Below are positions 46,431 to 57,180 of a stretch of DNA of 64,000 nt, in pieces. The notes beneath the pieces were generated by a model, which worked only from the letters and a program-made list of their open reading frames with translations, did no database searches and was not told where the DNA came from. The stretch is from positions 141,175-205,174 of the forward strand of contig JAUJOE010000004.1 of assembly GCA_030447805.1 (NCBI GenBank). The letters are read 5' to 3'. The DNA comes from Nocardioidaceae bacterium. GTDB lineage: Bacteria > Actinomycetota > Actinomycetes > Propionibacteriales > Nocardioidaceae. The position numbers and the translations under genes are program-made. The first letter of the stretch is position 1, and every line of letters starts with the position of its first letter.

Positions 46431-46458
46431 CTCCCAAACCACAGGGAGGAGCGGTCAG
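46431..46458 (-). repeat. 28-base dispersed repeat, copy 2
   Basis: Exact inverse copy of 43131-43158. Here its first bases include the TGA stop of the tripeptidyl-aminopeptidase-like gene, and it continues toward the tRNA. The extended stem CCTCCC/GGGAGG around an 8-base loop could serve as a transcript end. Confidence 0.85.
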
Positions 46459-48086
46459 CACATCGTCTTGTCGGCTGGAGGATCGCCGGTGACGAGGTAG
46501 GTGTTGATCGCGTCGTCGATGCAGGCGTTGCCGGCGCCGTACGCCGTGTGGCCGTCGCCGTTGCGGCTCAGCAGCACTCCGGAATCGAGCTCCTCGGCCA
46601 GTTTCACCGACTGCTCGTACGGCGTGGCCGGGTCGCGCGTCGTACCCACGACAACGATCGGTGCGGCACCTTCGGCCGAGTAGTCAGGGTGCGGCTCAGC
46701 AGCCGTGACTGGCCAGTTCGAGCACGCGTAGGGCCACCACATCGCCGCCTGCCCGAACGTGGGTGACAGCTTGGTGAAGTCCTCACCCCCCGCCTTGATC
46801 TCTGCCAACGACACGTCCTCGGGGTGGTCGAGACAGTTGACGGCCGACTGCACCTCCATGCCGTTGTTGGGGTAGGTGCCGTCGGACTGACGTTCGGTGT
46901 AGGCGTCAGCCAGCGCAAGCAAGGTGTCGCCGGTGCCGTCCAGCGCTTCACGCAGCGCGATGGTCTCGTAGGACCAGCTGTCGCGGTTGTAGAGCGGGAC
47001 GATCACGCCGAGAAACGCCAGCCCCTCGGTCACCTCTCGGCCGCTCGATGTCGGCAGCGGCTCCTCGTCGATGTCTTCGAACAACTGAATCAACCGCTGC
47101 CGGGCAGAGTCCACGTCGTCGCCCAGGGGGCAGTCGCCCTCGTCAACGCAGTACTCGAGGTACGCCGTCAGCGCCGTGTCGAAACCGGCGGCTTGGTTGA
47201 TCGCGGTCAGCCGCGGATCTGCCAGCGGGTCGACGGCGCCGTCGAGCACCATGCGGTCGACGTTCTCGGGGAACAACGCGGCGTACGTCGCTCCTATGTA
47301 GGTGCCGTACGACGCCCCGAAGTAGTTGAGCCGCTTGTCGCCGACGACCTCCCGGATGATGTCCATGTCGCGCGCGACCTCGACAGTAGACACGTGCGCC
47401 AGCAGCGGCCCAGAGTGCTCTACGCAGCCGGATGTGTACTCCGCCCAAGTCCTCCGGAACTCCTTGATCTCTCCGGGGTCATCGGGGGTGGGATCGGACG
47501 CGACGTACGCGTCGAGCTCCTCGTCGGAGAGGCACTCGACGGGGGTGCTGCGCGCGACCCCGCGGGGGTCGAAACCAACGACGTCGTAGATCGAGGTGAC
47601 GCTCGGATCCAACCCGATGAAGCCGAGGTAGTCGATGCCTGAGCCGCCCGGTCCGCCGGGGTTGATGAGCAGCGAACCGCGGCGCTCGTCGGGGAGACTG
47701 GCAGGGACGCGCTGGGCCTTGATCGTGATCGCCTCGGCGTCGGGGTCGGCGTAGTCCAGCGGCACCCAGATGTCGGCGCACTCCCGTCCGTCGTCGCAGT
47801 CAGCCCACTCCACCTCCTGCTCGTAGAAGCGCTGCAGCCCCTCCCCAGGTGGGCCGTCGCCAAAGCCCGCCGGGAGCTCGCCGGTGGGGGCACCCGTCGT
47901 CGGCTCGGTTGGATCGCCCGTGGTCGGCTCAGTCGGCAGCGGCGTCGAGGGTGACGTGGTCGGTGCTGACGTGGGGGCAGACGTCGGGCCGGGATCGCTT
48001 GCGACGTCCTGAGCGGTAGCGCAGCCGGTCACCATCAGGGCAGCGGCTGTGGTCGCAGCAGCGCGCCGCAAGAGAGCAGCTGTCAT
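46455..48086 (-). CDS. secreted alpha/beta hydrolase, tripeptidyl aminopeptidase (TAP)-like
   Basis: A lipoprotein-type signal (AAATTAAALMVTGC) precedes a Pro/Thr/Ser-rich spacer and a hydrolase domain. The oxyanion loop is INPGGPGGSG, the nucleophile lies in FGASYGTYIG, and the C-terminal TAP-like domain supplies Asp in GTTRDPATPYE and His in NGDGHTAYG. Paired cysteines (for example CDDGREC, CVDEGDC) are normal for this exported family. It probably releases short peptides or cuts esters at the cell surface. I chose the ATG at 48086, with GAGGA upstream, giving 543 residues. Confidence 0.92.
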   Translation of the reverse strand: MTAALLRRAAATTAAALMVTGCATAQDVASDPGPTSAPTSAPTTSPSTPLPTEPTTGDPTEPTTGAPTGELPAGFGDGPPGEGLQRFYEQEVEWADCDDGRECADIWVPLDYADPDAEAITIKAQRVPASLPDERRGSLLINPGGPGGSGIDYLGFIGLDPSVTSIYDVVGFDPRGVARSTPVECLSDEELDAYVASDPTPDDPGEIKEFRRTWAEYTSGCVEHSGPLLAHVSTVEVARDMDIIREVVGDKRLNYFGASYGTYIGATYAALFPENVDRMVLDGAVDPLADPRLTAINQAAGFDTALTAYLEYCVDEGDCPLGDDVDSARQRLIQLFEDIDEEPLPTSSGREVTEGLAFLGVIVPLYNRDSWSYETIALREALDGTGDTLLALADAYTERQSDGTYPNNGMEVQSAVNCLDHPEDVSLAEIKAGGEDFTKLSPTFGQAAMWWPYACSNWPVTAAEPHPDYSAEGAAPIVVVGTTRDPATPYEQSVKLAEELDSGVLLSRNGDGHTAYGAGNACIDDAINTYLVTGDPPADKTMC

Positions 48087-48160
48087 CAGGTGGAGTCCTC
48101 GCCTCAGCCGGTGGGTCACGATGCAGCCACGATACGTCGCAGCTCGGCACATCTCACCCG

Positions 48161-49045
48161 TCACCGCGTGGTGAGCGAGCCGGTCATGTCGCCGAAGTCG
48201 GCCCTGATCACGAAGCAGATGACGCGGTGACCACCATCGTCGTCCCATATCCCTTCAGTCGGGATCAACCGATAGGGCACATAGCCGCCGGGACCAAGCT
48301 CGACCCCCCGCAGCTCGGTTCTCAGCGCGGTCGTACACGGCGCGAGTGACTGTCTCCCCAGAGCCGACTCGCCGGGATAACTCTCGCCATCAATAGCCGT
48401 GATGGCAACCGCCTGTGCGTTGTGCGTCTCACTGCACGGCACTCCCTTGAGCTCAAAGGTGTTGACGTCACCCTCACCGTCGAGGTCTGGGATGGTGACG
48501 CAGTCGCCGGCACGGATGTCACCGAACTCGACGATGCCCTCCTCGGTGATCTCGCCGGCGTCGTTGCGCTCGACCTGCTGCCGGGCAACCCAGACGCCGA
48601 GGATGATCGCGCCGATCCACCACAGCACCGCGATCACGATGGCGGCGATCGCGAGGCCCTTGCCCTTCTCGCGCGACTTCGCGATCTTGACCAGGGCGAC
48701 GATCGCCAGCGGGACGGCGACCAAGATACCGACCAGCGGCAGCACCAGTGCGGTGACGAACGCCGCGATCGCCAGCCCGCTCCAGCCGCTCTGCTGGCCC
48801 GGCGGCGGCGGAATGCCGTAGCCGCCGGCGGGGTAGCTCGGCGGACCCAGGTAGGCGTTGGGGTCGGTGCTGCCGTACGGCGGCGGATGCTGGCCGGGGT
48901 ACGTCGGTTGGCCAGGGTACGTCGATTGGCCGGGGTAGCTGGGCGGCTGCTGACCTGGGTCCTGCCCGTAGGCGGGAGGCTGGGGCGGACCTCCTGACCC
49001 GGGGTATGCCGAGCTCCCGCCCGAGGTGCCGGCGTTCTCACTCAT
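48161..49045 (-). CDS. DUF4190 and septum-formation domain membrane protein
   Basis: A 294-residue protein with a Pro/Tyr/Gln/Gly-rich cytoplasmic N-terminus containing tandem YPGQ motifs, two membrane segments (LAIAAFVTALVLPLVGILVAV near 91-111 and LAIAAIVIAVLWWIGAIILGV near 131-151) of the DUF4190 kind, and an outer septum-formation-type domain with AGDCVTIPD and VPCSETHNAQAVAI. Such proteins are common in Actinobacteria and are thought to act in the envelope or at division; the molecular role is unknown. Its start overlaps the end of holB by 8 bases. Confidence 0.85.
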   Translation of the reverse strand: MSENAGTSGGSSAYPGSGGPPQPPAYGQDPGQQPPSYPGQSTYPGQPTYPGQHPPPYGSTDPNAYLGPPSYPAGGYGIPPPPGQQSGWSGLAIAAFVTALVLPLVGILVAVPLAIVALVKIAKSREKGKGLAIAAIVIAVLWWIGAIILGVWVARQQVERNDAGEITEEGIVEFGDIRAGDCVTIPDLDGEGDVNTFELKGVPCSETHNAQAVAITAIDGESYPGESALGRQSLAPCTTALRTELRGVELGPGGYVPYRLIPTEGIWDDDGGHRVICFVIRADFGDMTGSLTTR

Positions 49046-50208
49046 GTTCGAGCCCTCTCAACGAGATCATCAGCGACTCCAGTGCCAGCAGTGGAGAGAT
49101 TTCGCCCTCAAGCGCCTCTCGGGTGGCGAAGATCTCGGCCAACCTGCGCGTTGACGTCTCCGGCGTCGTGCTGCGCGCCATCGTAGCGACGTCGTGCCGC
49201 AGCTCTTCGTTGACCAGCTCCGCCCGTGAGCCGAGCTGCACCGCGACCACGTCGCGGTAGTAGGAGGCGAGGTCGAGAAGGGAACGGTCGATGGCGCTCA
49301 CGGACGAAACGCTTCGCCCGCTGCTTCTGGTTCTTCTGCAGTTCCTTGGCGGCCGCAGCGAAGCCGGTGCTCTTGACCCCCCGGGTGCCGGCGCCGTACA
49401 CGGTCTCCAGGTCGCGCAGCTCCTCGGCGTCGAGCGCCTCGACCCTGGGCTGGGCTTCCTCGGTCGCGGCCTCCATCAGGTTGGCGGCGCACGTCAGGCA
49501 CGACCCGAGGTCCTTGAGCTGGCCAGGCACGCGCAGCACCTCACGGCGGCGGTTGCGACTCGCCTCGTTCAGTGCCAACGCCCGCGCCCGCCCGATGTGG
49601 CCCTGCGACGCGCGCGCTGCAAAGGCGGCGACCGGCGCGGGCACCTTGTCGCGTTCGGTCAGGTAGGCGGCAACCGCCGCGGTCGGCGGAGTGCGCAGCA
49701 CCAGTGAGCGGCAGCGGGACCGGATCGTCGGCGCGACGTCTTCGACGGTTGGCGCGCACAGCAGCCAGACGGTGCGCGGAGGTGGTTCCTCGATGCTCTT
49801 GAGCAGCGCGTCAGCCGCCGAGTCGGTCAGCCGGTCGGCGTCCTCGACGATCATCAGCTGCCACCGGTTGCCGGCCGGCGCCAGGGCGGCATGTCTGACC
49901 AGTTCGCGGACGGCGTCGACCCTGATCACCGGCTGGTCGGTGACCACTCGGGTGACGTCGGCGTGCGAGCCGGCGAGCGCAGTTCGGCAGGCCAGACAGC
50001 TACCGCAGCCGCCCTGGTCGCACAGCAGCGCTGCGGCGAACGCTCTGGCGGCGTTGGACCGCCCGGACCCGGGAGGGCCGGTGAACAACCAGGCGTGCGT
50101 CATGCCGGCGGTCAGCTCACCGTGCAGTGCCGCGTCGGCAGCCGTCACCGAGGCCTGCAGGCTGTCGATGACGTCGGCCTGACCGACGAGGTCGTCCCAG
50201 ACGGTCAT
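49038..50208 (-). CDS. holB: DNA polymerase III subunit delta' (one frameshift)
   Basis: Delta' is part of the clamp loader at the replication fork. The P-loop is the degenerate actinobacterial form GPPGSGRSNAA, and the zinc knuckle reads CDQGGCGSCLAC. LIVEDADRLTD replaces Walker B and EEPPPRTVWLL is the SRC-region helix, with IRSRCRSL as sensor 1. The frame shifts near 49296-49304, where FVRERHRPF should continue as SAIDRSLLDLASYYRDVV; the corrected protein is about 389 residues. Its ATG overlaps the tmk stop. Confidence 0.88.
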
Positions 50209-52214
50209 ACGTCGGCCGCCTGGTGCCGCTCTGCCTGCTCGAGGAACGGCTGCAGCCGTTCGCGCACGAGTACGGCGATCTCGTCGCGCGGCTGGTTGCC
50301 GTCGACGACCAGGTAGTGCTCCGGGTGCCGCTGGGCCAGCGCGAGGAACGCAGCGCGGATCCGCTGGTGGAAGTCGACAGGCTCTGCCTCCAGCCGGTCA
50401 CGGCCACCGAACCGGCCATGCGCAACCAACGGGTCGACGTCGATCAGCACGGTCAGTTGCGGCCGCAGGCCTCCGGTCGCCCACCGGGCGAGCTGCTCGA
50501 CCTCTCGGCTGCGTAGAGCGCGCCCGGCCCCTTGGTAGGCGAGGAACGAGTCGACGTACCGGTCGGTGATGACGACGGCGCCGCGCCGCAACGCCGGGTT
50601 GACGACCTTCTCGACGTGCTCGGCCTTGTCGGCGGCGTACAGCAGCGCCTCGGCGCGGGCGTCCAGCGCGCCGGTGCCGGGATCGAGCAGGATCTGCCGC
50701 AGTCGCTGCCCGACAGGGGAGTCACCCGGCTCGTGGGTCAGTACGACGTCGTACCCTTCGCGGGTGAGCGCCGTGCCGAGCAGCCGGGCCTGGGTCGACT
50801 TGCCCACGCCCTCGCCACCCTCGAACGCGACGAAGACGCCCCGGTCGGCGTAGACGTCGTGCGATCGGTTCACGGAGTGCCTCAGCTCGCTGCGGATCGA
50901 GGTGCCGGGTAGGTCGTTCATCGCATGGTAGGCAACGAGTCCGACAGCGACCATTGCCACGGCAGAGCCGAGCATGGTGATCGCGGCGCCGTTGTAGTCG
51001 AGCACCGCGTCGTCGTTGAGCCGCCACCTGTGCTCACCGATGAGCCCGGCGAGCAGCGGTGCCAGCGCGAGGAACAGGGCCAGGGCCAGCCGGATCATCG
51101 TCTGCACGAACGCGAAGGTGCGCCCGCGCAGCGCGTCCTCGACCTCCAGCCCAAGCAGGGTGTAGCCGGTGATCCACGCGGTGCCGGAGAAGAACCCGAG
51201 CACCACCGCGAGTACCGACACCACGGCGAGGTTGGCGATCACCGCGATGCCGGCCAACACCACTCCCACGCTGACCAGGCACAACCCGAACAGCCGCCGC
51301 CTCGACACAGCGGGCAACAACCGCGGGCCACGCCACATGCCCAGCGCCAGTCCGCCGAAAACAGCGGCGAACAGCAGTCCCGTAGCCGGGGTCACCGCCG
51401 CCCAGGTCGGCGACGTACACCCCCGGGCCAGCCCGACGACGACGCCACCAGCGGCGAACGCGCCAGTGATGCCAAGGACAAGGCCGCGGATCACCGGCGT
51501 GCGGAAGGCGTACGTCCAGCCCTCCCGGATCACCCGCCATACCCCCTGCCGCTGCTCCGGAGCGAGGGCCGGCCCGGCGGGTATCTCGCGCAGCGTCGCG
51601 ATGATCAGCCCGGACACCACGAACGACGCCGCGTTGAACCACAGCGCCAGATCGACCGGGTCGTCCAGCCAGCCAAGCGATGAGTGCAGCCCCTTCGACC
51701 CCAGCGACAGCACGATGAAGATGCCAGCCGCGGGGAGAGCGGAGCCGTAGGTTGTCGCGATCGCGACCTGGTTGGCGGCCTCCAGCCGATCCCGCGGCAC
51801 CAGGTTGGGCACGGTGGCGTCCTTTGCCGGCAGCCACAGCAGGGTGATCGCCTCGATGAGCACCGTGGCGACCATGACCCACGTCAGCGTGTGCACGATG
51901 GGGATCGACGCGAACACGGCTCCTCGGGCGACGTCGCCAACGACAAGGGTCCAGCGCCGATCCAGCCGGTCAGCCACATACCCCGCGAGCGGTCCTAACA
52001 GAGCAGCGGGTAGTACGCGCAGGAACAGCACACCGGCGATGGCAAAGTTCTGCTTGGCGTAGCTGTCAGGAGCGAGCTCGCTGGCCATCGCGGTCAGCGC
52101 CAGCAGGCCCAACCAGTCACCCAGGCTCGACAACCCCAGCCCAACCCAGAGCCACCGAAACGCCCTGATGCCCAGCACTCCCCCCGCTGGGCGTCGGGCG
52201 GAGGCGGCGCTCAC
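50205..52214 (-). CDS. tmk: MFS transporter fused to dTMP kinase
   Basis: The first 430 residues form a 12-segment major-facilitator-type transporter, with the loop-2/3 motif GYVADRLDRRW. From about residue 455 a complete thymidylate kinase follows: FEGGEGVGKST P-loop, DRYVDSFLAYQGAG and the LIDVDP strand. The fused form is known in Actinobacteria; dTMP kinase is needed to make dTTP, while the transporter's substrate is unknown. A 45-base stretch near 51375-51420 looks locally shifted (CTSPTWAAVTPAT for an expected YVADLGGGDPGYG). GTGA and ATGA overlaps link it to topA and holB. Confidence 0.9.
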   Translation of the reverse strand: MSAASARRPAGGVLGIRAFRWLWVGLGLSSLGDWLGLLALTAMASELAPDSYAKQNFAIAGVLFLRVLPAALLGPLAGYVADRLDRRWTLVVGDVARGAVFASIPIVHTLTWVMVATVLIEAITLLWLPAKDATVPNLVPRDRLEAANQVAIATTYGSALPAAGIFIVLSLGSKGLHSSLGWLDDPVDLALWFNAASFVVSGLIIATLREIPAGPALAPEQRQGVWRVIREGWTYAFRTPVIRGLVLGITGAFAAGGVVVGLARGCTSPTWAAVTPATGLLFAAVFGGLALGMWRGPRLLPAVSRRRLFGLCLVSVGVVLAGIAVIANLAVVSVLAVVLGFFSGTAWITGYTLLGLEVEDALRGRTFAFVQTMIRLALALFLALAPLLAGLIGEHRWRLNDDAVLDYNGAAITMLGSAVAMVAVGLVAYHAMNDLPGTSIRSELRHSVNRSHDVYADRGVFVAFEGGEGVGKSTQARLLGTALTREGYDVVLTHEPGDSPVGQRLRQILLDPGTGALDARAEALLYAADKAEHVEKVVNPALRRGAVVITDRYVDSFLAYQGAGRALRSREVEQLARWATGGLRPQLTVLIDVDPLVAHGRFGGRDRLEAEPVDFHQRIRAAFLALAQRHPEHYLVVDGNQPRDEIAVLVRERLQPFLEQAERHQAADV

Positions 52215-54884
52215 GGGCTCTTTGCCGCGCTCTTCTTCGTGGCCCCGCGCGAGGTCACGCGCTTCTTCGCCGCGGGCTTCCTGGCCGCGCTCGTCTTCGT
52301 CGTACGGCGACTCGGCGCCGGTCCCTTGGCCCGCTTCTCGGCCAGCAGCTCAACCGCCCGGTCCAGCGTTATCGACTCCACGTCGTCGCCCCGGCGCAGG
52401 GTGGCGTTCAACTCCCCGTCGGTCACGTACGGACCGAACCGACCGTTCTTCACCACGACCGGCTTTGCGGTGTTGGGGTCCTCGCCGAGCTCGCGCAGCG
52501 GAGCAGCGGCGGCGCGCCGACCCCGCGTCTTGGGCTGGCGCAGCAGCGCCAGAGCCTCGTCGAGCGTCACCGTGAAGAGCTGCTCTTCGGTCTCGAGGGA
52601 GCGCGACTCCTTGCCCCGGCGAATGTAGGGCCCGTAGCGGCCGTTGGTGGCCTCGATGGTCTCGCCCGTCTCGGGGTCGCTGCCCAAGGCCCTTGGCAGC
52701 GTCAGCAGCCGTACCGCGTCGTCGAGGGTGACAGTGTCGAGCGACATCGACGAGAACAGCGACGAGGTGCGGGGTTTCGCGCTGGTCGGCGCGTCGTCGA
52801 GCACCTCGGTGACATAGGGGCCGTAGCGGCCGTTCTTCGCGACCACGGTGTGACCGGTGGCGGGATCGGTGCCGAGCACCTTCTCGGCGCCGGCAGGGTT
52901 GGCCAGCAGCTCCTTGGCCGCCGCTAGGGTCAGCTCATCGGGTGGCAGGTCATCGGGGATGTTGGCGCGTTCGCCGGCAGCCGACTCGACGTACGGCCCG
53001 TAGCGGCCGACGCGCACCACGACCCCGTCGCCGATCTCGAACGTCGAGAGTTCGCGGGCGTCGATCTCGCCGAGCTCGCTCACCATCGTCTTGAGACCTT
53101 GCAGCTCGCCGGACCCGAAGTAGAACTCGGCGAGCTCGTCGGTTGCGTTGCGCTGGCCGGTGGCGACGTCGTCGAGCACGTCCTCCATGCCGGCAGTGAA
53201 GTTGTAGTCGATCAGCCGGGTGAAGTGCCGCTCCAGCAGCCGCACCACGGCGAACGCCAACCAGGCAGGGACGAGCGCACTGCCCTTCTTGTAGACGTAC
53301 CCGCGGCCCAGGATCGTGCCGATGATCGACGCGTACGTCGACGGGCGACCGATCTCGCGCTCCTCGAGCTCGCGGATCAACGTGGCCTCGGTGTAGCGCG
53401 CCGGCGGGCGGGTCTCGTGCGCGGCCGGGCTGAGCTCAGCAACGGTGACCACCTCACCGGCGGCCAGCTCGGGCAACCGCGTCTCGCGGTCGTCGCGTTC
53501 GCTGTCAGGGTCGTCGGCACCCTCGACGTACGCCTTCAAGAAGCCGTGGAAGGTGATCACCCGGCCGCTGGCGGAGAACTCGCACTCCTCACCGGAGCTG
53601 GCCGTGGCGGCGATGCGCACCGACACCGAGCGGCCCTCGGCGTCCTTCATCTGCGAGGCCACCGTGCGCATCCAGATCAGCTCGTAGAGCCGGAACTCGT
53701 CGCCGGTCAGCCCGGTCTGGCCGGGGGTGCGGAAGTGCTCGCCGGCCGGGCGGATCGCCTCGTGCGCCTCCTGGGCGTTCTTCACCTTGCTCTGGTAGGT
53801 GCGCGGAGCCGACGGCAGGTAGTCGCGGCCGAACAGGTCGGCCACCTGCGCCCGGGCGGCGGCGATAGCGCCCTCCGACAGCGTGATCGAGTCGGTGCGC
53901 ATATACGTGATGAAGCCGTTCTCGTACAGCCGCTGCGCGACCTGCATGGTGCGGGCGGCGCCGTAGCCGAGCTTGCGCGACGCCTCCTGCTGCAGCGTCG
54001 TGGTGCGGAAGGGGGCGTACGGCGACCGGCGGTACGGCTTGCTGTCCACCGACCTGACCTCGAACCGGCTGCCGCGCACGGCGGCGGTGAGCTCTGTCGC
54101 TCGCTGCTCGTCAAGCTGTACGACGTCCGCACCTGCCCGCAGCTGACCTTGGGCGGTGAAGTCGCGACCCTGGGCGACCCGCTGGCCACCCACCCCAGTC
54201 AGCTTGGCGGGGAAGGTTTGCGGAGTCTTGCCCTCACCGGCGTCGAAGACCGCGTCGATGTCCCAGTAGGCCGCGGCCCGGAAGGCGAGCCGCTCCCGCT
54301 CCCGGTCGACGACCAACCGGGTGGCCACCGACTGCACCCGGCCGGCCGACAGGCCGCTCATCACCTTCTTCCACAGCACGGGCGACACCTCGTAGCCGTA
54401 GAGCCGGTCGAGGATCCGGCGGGTCTCCTGAGCCTCCACCAGGTCGCTGTCGATGTCGCGGGGGTGGGCTACCGCGTCGGCGATGGCCTGCGGGGTGATC
54501 TCGTGGAACACCATCCGGCGTACCGGCACCTTGGGCTTGAGCTCGTCGAGCAGGTGCCAGGCGATCGCTTCGCCCTCGCGGTCCTCGTCGGTCGCCAGGT
54601 AGAGCTCACCGGCGTCCTTGAGCAGGGACTTCAGCTTGGTGATCTGTGGCTTCTTGTCCTTCGGTACGACGTAGACCGGGGCGAAGCCGGCGTCGACGTT
54701 CACCCCGAGCCGACCCCATGGCTCACCCTTGTACTTGGCCGGCACCTCGCTGGCGTTGTTGGGCAGGTCGCGGATGTGGCCGACCGAGGACTCCACGACG
54801 TACCCGCGGGCCCAAGAAGCCCGATATCGTCCGCGCCTTCGCGGGCGACTCGACGATGACGAGCTTGTGTCCGGCTTTGGCCAC
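52211..54884 (-). CDS. topA: DNA topoisomerase I (one frameshift)
   Basis: TopA relaxes negative supercoils. The GTG at 54884 starts VAKAGHKLVIVESPAKARTISGFLG; one extra base in GGGCCC at 54808-54813 breaks the frame before RGYVVESSVGHIRDLP. The Toprim acidic cluster is in LATDEDREGEAIAWHLL, and the catalytic Tyr in FITYMRTDS. The C-terminus carries four topoisomerase repeats of the NGRYGPYV type and a Lys/Ala-rich tail, as usual in Actinobacteria. Corrected length is about 890 residues. It heads the topA-tmk-holB run. Confidence 0.93.
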
Positions 54885-55035
54885 GTCCGATGTGCTCCAC
54901 TCCTGGGTACGTCCGTTGTTTCCCAACGGTGTCGGCAGCACACGGTAACGCGGTCAGCGCCTCCGGGCCACGCAGCGCTCCACAGCCGCACGCGCGCATA
55001 CACCCACGCTGACGTCGCGGCAGGTAAACAAAAGG

Positions 55036-57180
55036 TCAGCTGGTGACACTTTCTTTACCGGCGACGGCGCCGCCCTCGCTAGAGGAGGCGTCCTTCTTCA
55101 TCGACTCCTCGAACGTCTGGTGCCACGTCTTCGGCGCGGCGAGTTCTGGCAGGGCGGCCTTGTACTGCTCGACCAGGTCGGGCCACTCCTTCGCCAGCCT
55201 GGTGTGGATGGCGATGGACCGGCGGAGCAGGTCGCGGAACTGCTCAGGGTGCCGCTTGTACCACGACGCCGCCGTACCGTCGGCTGACGAGACGAGCGCC
55301 GAGTCGAACTGCGACAGCAGCCACCATTTGAGGTCGACGTGGGCGACGCTCGCCTCGGGGTTGCGCTTGGCCAGCTCACGCACGGGCAGCACCTGGCGCG
55401 CCGCGCCGACGGCCATCGTCTTGGCCCGGCCCAGTCTGCCTCTGGGCGCCGTCGGCTCCTTGCCCTTACGCGGCGGCTTGCGCCGGCGTGCCTTCGGGAA
55501 CTTGTCGAGGTCGGACTCCGACGTCGAGTCGTCGTACTGCTTGCGAAGCTCGCGCAGCTCGGGCAGCCGCTTCAGCACATCGCGATGCATGCGCTGCGGG
55601 CCCTCGAGGATGTCCTCGATCGCCATCAGGCCCATCTCGGCGGGTCCGTACTGCATCGACAACAGGTGCTTGACCTGGGTCTCGAAGCTCTCGCGGATGA
55701 GCCGACCGCCGCGCTCGTACGGCGAGTGGAGCAGCGCCGCGATGATGCGGTTACGCCGGTGGAAGTACGCCTGCCAGTCGATGGTGTCGTCCTTCTCGTG
55801 CCACGGCACGTGCCAGACGGCGACGCCAGGAAGGGTGACGGTGGGGTAGCCCGCCTCGGCGGCCCGCAGACCGAACTCGGCGTCGTCCCACTTGATGAAC
55901 ATCGGCAGCGACAGGCCGAGCTCGCGGACCACCTGGGTCGGGATCAGGCACATCCACCAGCCGTTGTAGTCGACGTCGATGCGGCGGTGCAGCCAGTGGG
56001 TCGATCGAAGCGAGTGGCGGGCGAAGTTGTGACCGTGGACCGTGTGGGGGGCAGCGCCCCAGAACCACCGGTACTTCGCGACGGTCTCACCGAAGGCGTG
56101 CAGCACCGACCGGTCGTACAGGCTGAACATCTGGCCACCGACAAGCGTGGGTCGCTTCGCGAGGTCGGCGAACGCCACCGCACGCAAGATGCCCTCGGGC
56201 TCGCACACGACATCGTCGTCGAGCAGCAGCACGTAGTCGGCGTCGCCCTTGGCGGTGACCTCGTCCATCGACCGGGAGAACCCGCCCGAGCCGCCGAGGT
56301 TTCCCTGCTCGATGACCCGCAGCTTCGCTCCGAGCGATGCAGCCGCTTGCGGATACAGCTCGTGGTCACTGACCCGCTGGGTGCCTTGGTCGACGACGAG
56401 GATCTGGTCGATGATGTCGAGTACGGCCGGCTGCTCGGCCAGTTTGATCAGCTGGTCGACGCAGAACTCCGGTCGGTTGAACGTCGTAATGCCAATCGAC
56501 AGCGTTCCTGAGGTGGCCTTGTCGGTCTCGAAAACCCAGACCGCGTCCTGCAGCGTCATCGACTTGTCACCGGCCTCGACGTCGAACCAGTACCAGCCGC
56601 CGTCGATGAAGGGCTTCAGCGGCAGGTCGAACTCGATGGTGCTGAGTCCGCGGGAGTCGACGACAGCGGAGTCGGCGCGCTGCACGTGCCCCTTGGCTGT
56701 CGACCGGTAGACGATGATGGTCCCCTGCCCCGACACCCTCATCACCAGTCGTACCGACTCCATCGTGGTCCACCGGCGCCAATAGCTGGCGGGAAAGGCG
56801 TTGAAGTAGGTGCCGAAAGTGAGCCGCCGCTCGGACTTGACAGTGGCGCCGGTGTTGCCGGTGATCGAGCCGAAGCCACCCATGGCCTCAACGGTGTCGC
56901 TGCCGTCGGCTGAGGTCGTCGACGCCGAGCCCTCGGTGGCCTCAGCGTCGTCCTGCTCTGCCCCCGACTGTCGTGAGGTGCTCTCGCCGGCGCTGAAACT
57001 CGACACTCCGCCGATGTACAGCGGGCGGATGTCGAGCTCCTGGTCAGCGCGCATGATCGTGCGCTGAACGATCCGCAGCGGAAGCTGAGGGTGAGGCTGT
57101 TGTGAGCCGTCGGCGAGCTCTTGGTGACCGGAGGTGGGGACAGTGCCGGTCTCGGTCGTGGGCTCGGCGGTGTGAGTCAA
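55036..57180 (-). CDS. galactofuranosyltransferase GlfT2-like
   Basis: A 714-residue cytoplasmic GT2 enzyme of the kind that extends cell-wall galactan from UDP-galactofuranose. The N-terminal beta-rich part has TFGTYFNAFPASYWRRWT, the GT-A core begins LSIGITTFNRPEFC, the metal motif is LLLDDDV, and the acceptor-site motif is KWDDAEFGLRAAEAGYP with the WHVPWHEKDD histidine. A Ser/Glu/Asp/Thr-rich insert at residues 67-100 is longer than in characterised GlfT2. The TTG start has GAGGA about 8 bases upstream. It is divergent from the sulfotransferase-like pair. Confidence 0.9.
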   Translation of the reverse strand: MTHTAEPTTETGTVPTSGHQELADGSQQPHPQLPLRIVQRTIMRADQELDIRPLYIGGVSSFSAGESTSRQSGAEQDDAEATEGSASTTSADGSDTVEAMGGFGSITGNTGATVKSERRLTFGTYFNAFPASYWRRWTTMESVRLVMRVSGQGTIIVYRSTAKGHVQRADSAVVDSRGLSTIEFDLPLKPFIDGGWYWFDVEAGDKSMTLQDAVWVFETDKATSGTLSIGITTFNRPEFCVDQLIKLAEQPAVLDIIDQILVVDQGTQRVSDHELYPQAAASLGAKLRVIEQGNLGGSGGFSRSMDEVTAKGDADYVLLLDDDVVCEPEGILRAVAFADLAKRPTLVGGQMFSLYDRSVLHAFGETVAKYRWFWGAAPHTVHGHNFARHSLRSTHWLHRRIDVDYNGWWMCLIPTQVVRELGLSLPMFIKWDDAEFGLRAAEAGYPTVTLPGVAVWHVPWHEKDDTIDWQAYFHRRNRIIAALLHSPYERGGRLIRESFETQVKHLLSMQYGPAEMGLMAIEDILEGPQRMHRDVLKRLPELRELRKQYDDSTSESDLDKFPKARRRKPPRKGKEPTAPRGRLGRAKTMAVGAARQVLPVRELAKRNPEASVAHVDLKWWLLSQFDSALVSSADGTAASWYKRHPEQFRDLLRRSIAIHTRLAKEWPDLVEQYKAALPELAAPKTWHQTFEESMKKDASSSEGGAVAGKESVTS

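Noticed and set aside
53099-54859. Plus-strand open frame of about 590 codons opposite topA
   Set aside because: topA on the other strand is unmistakable; the long antisense frame follows from high GC content.
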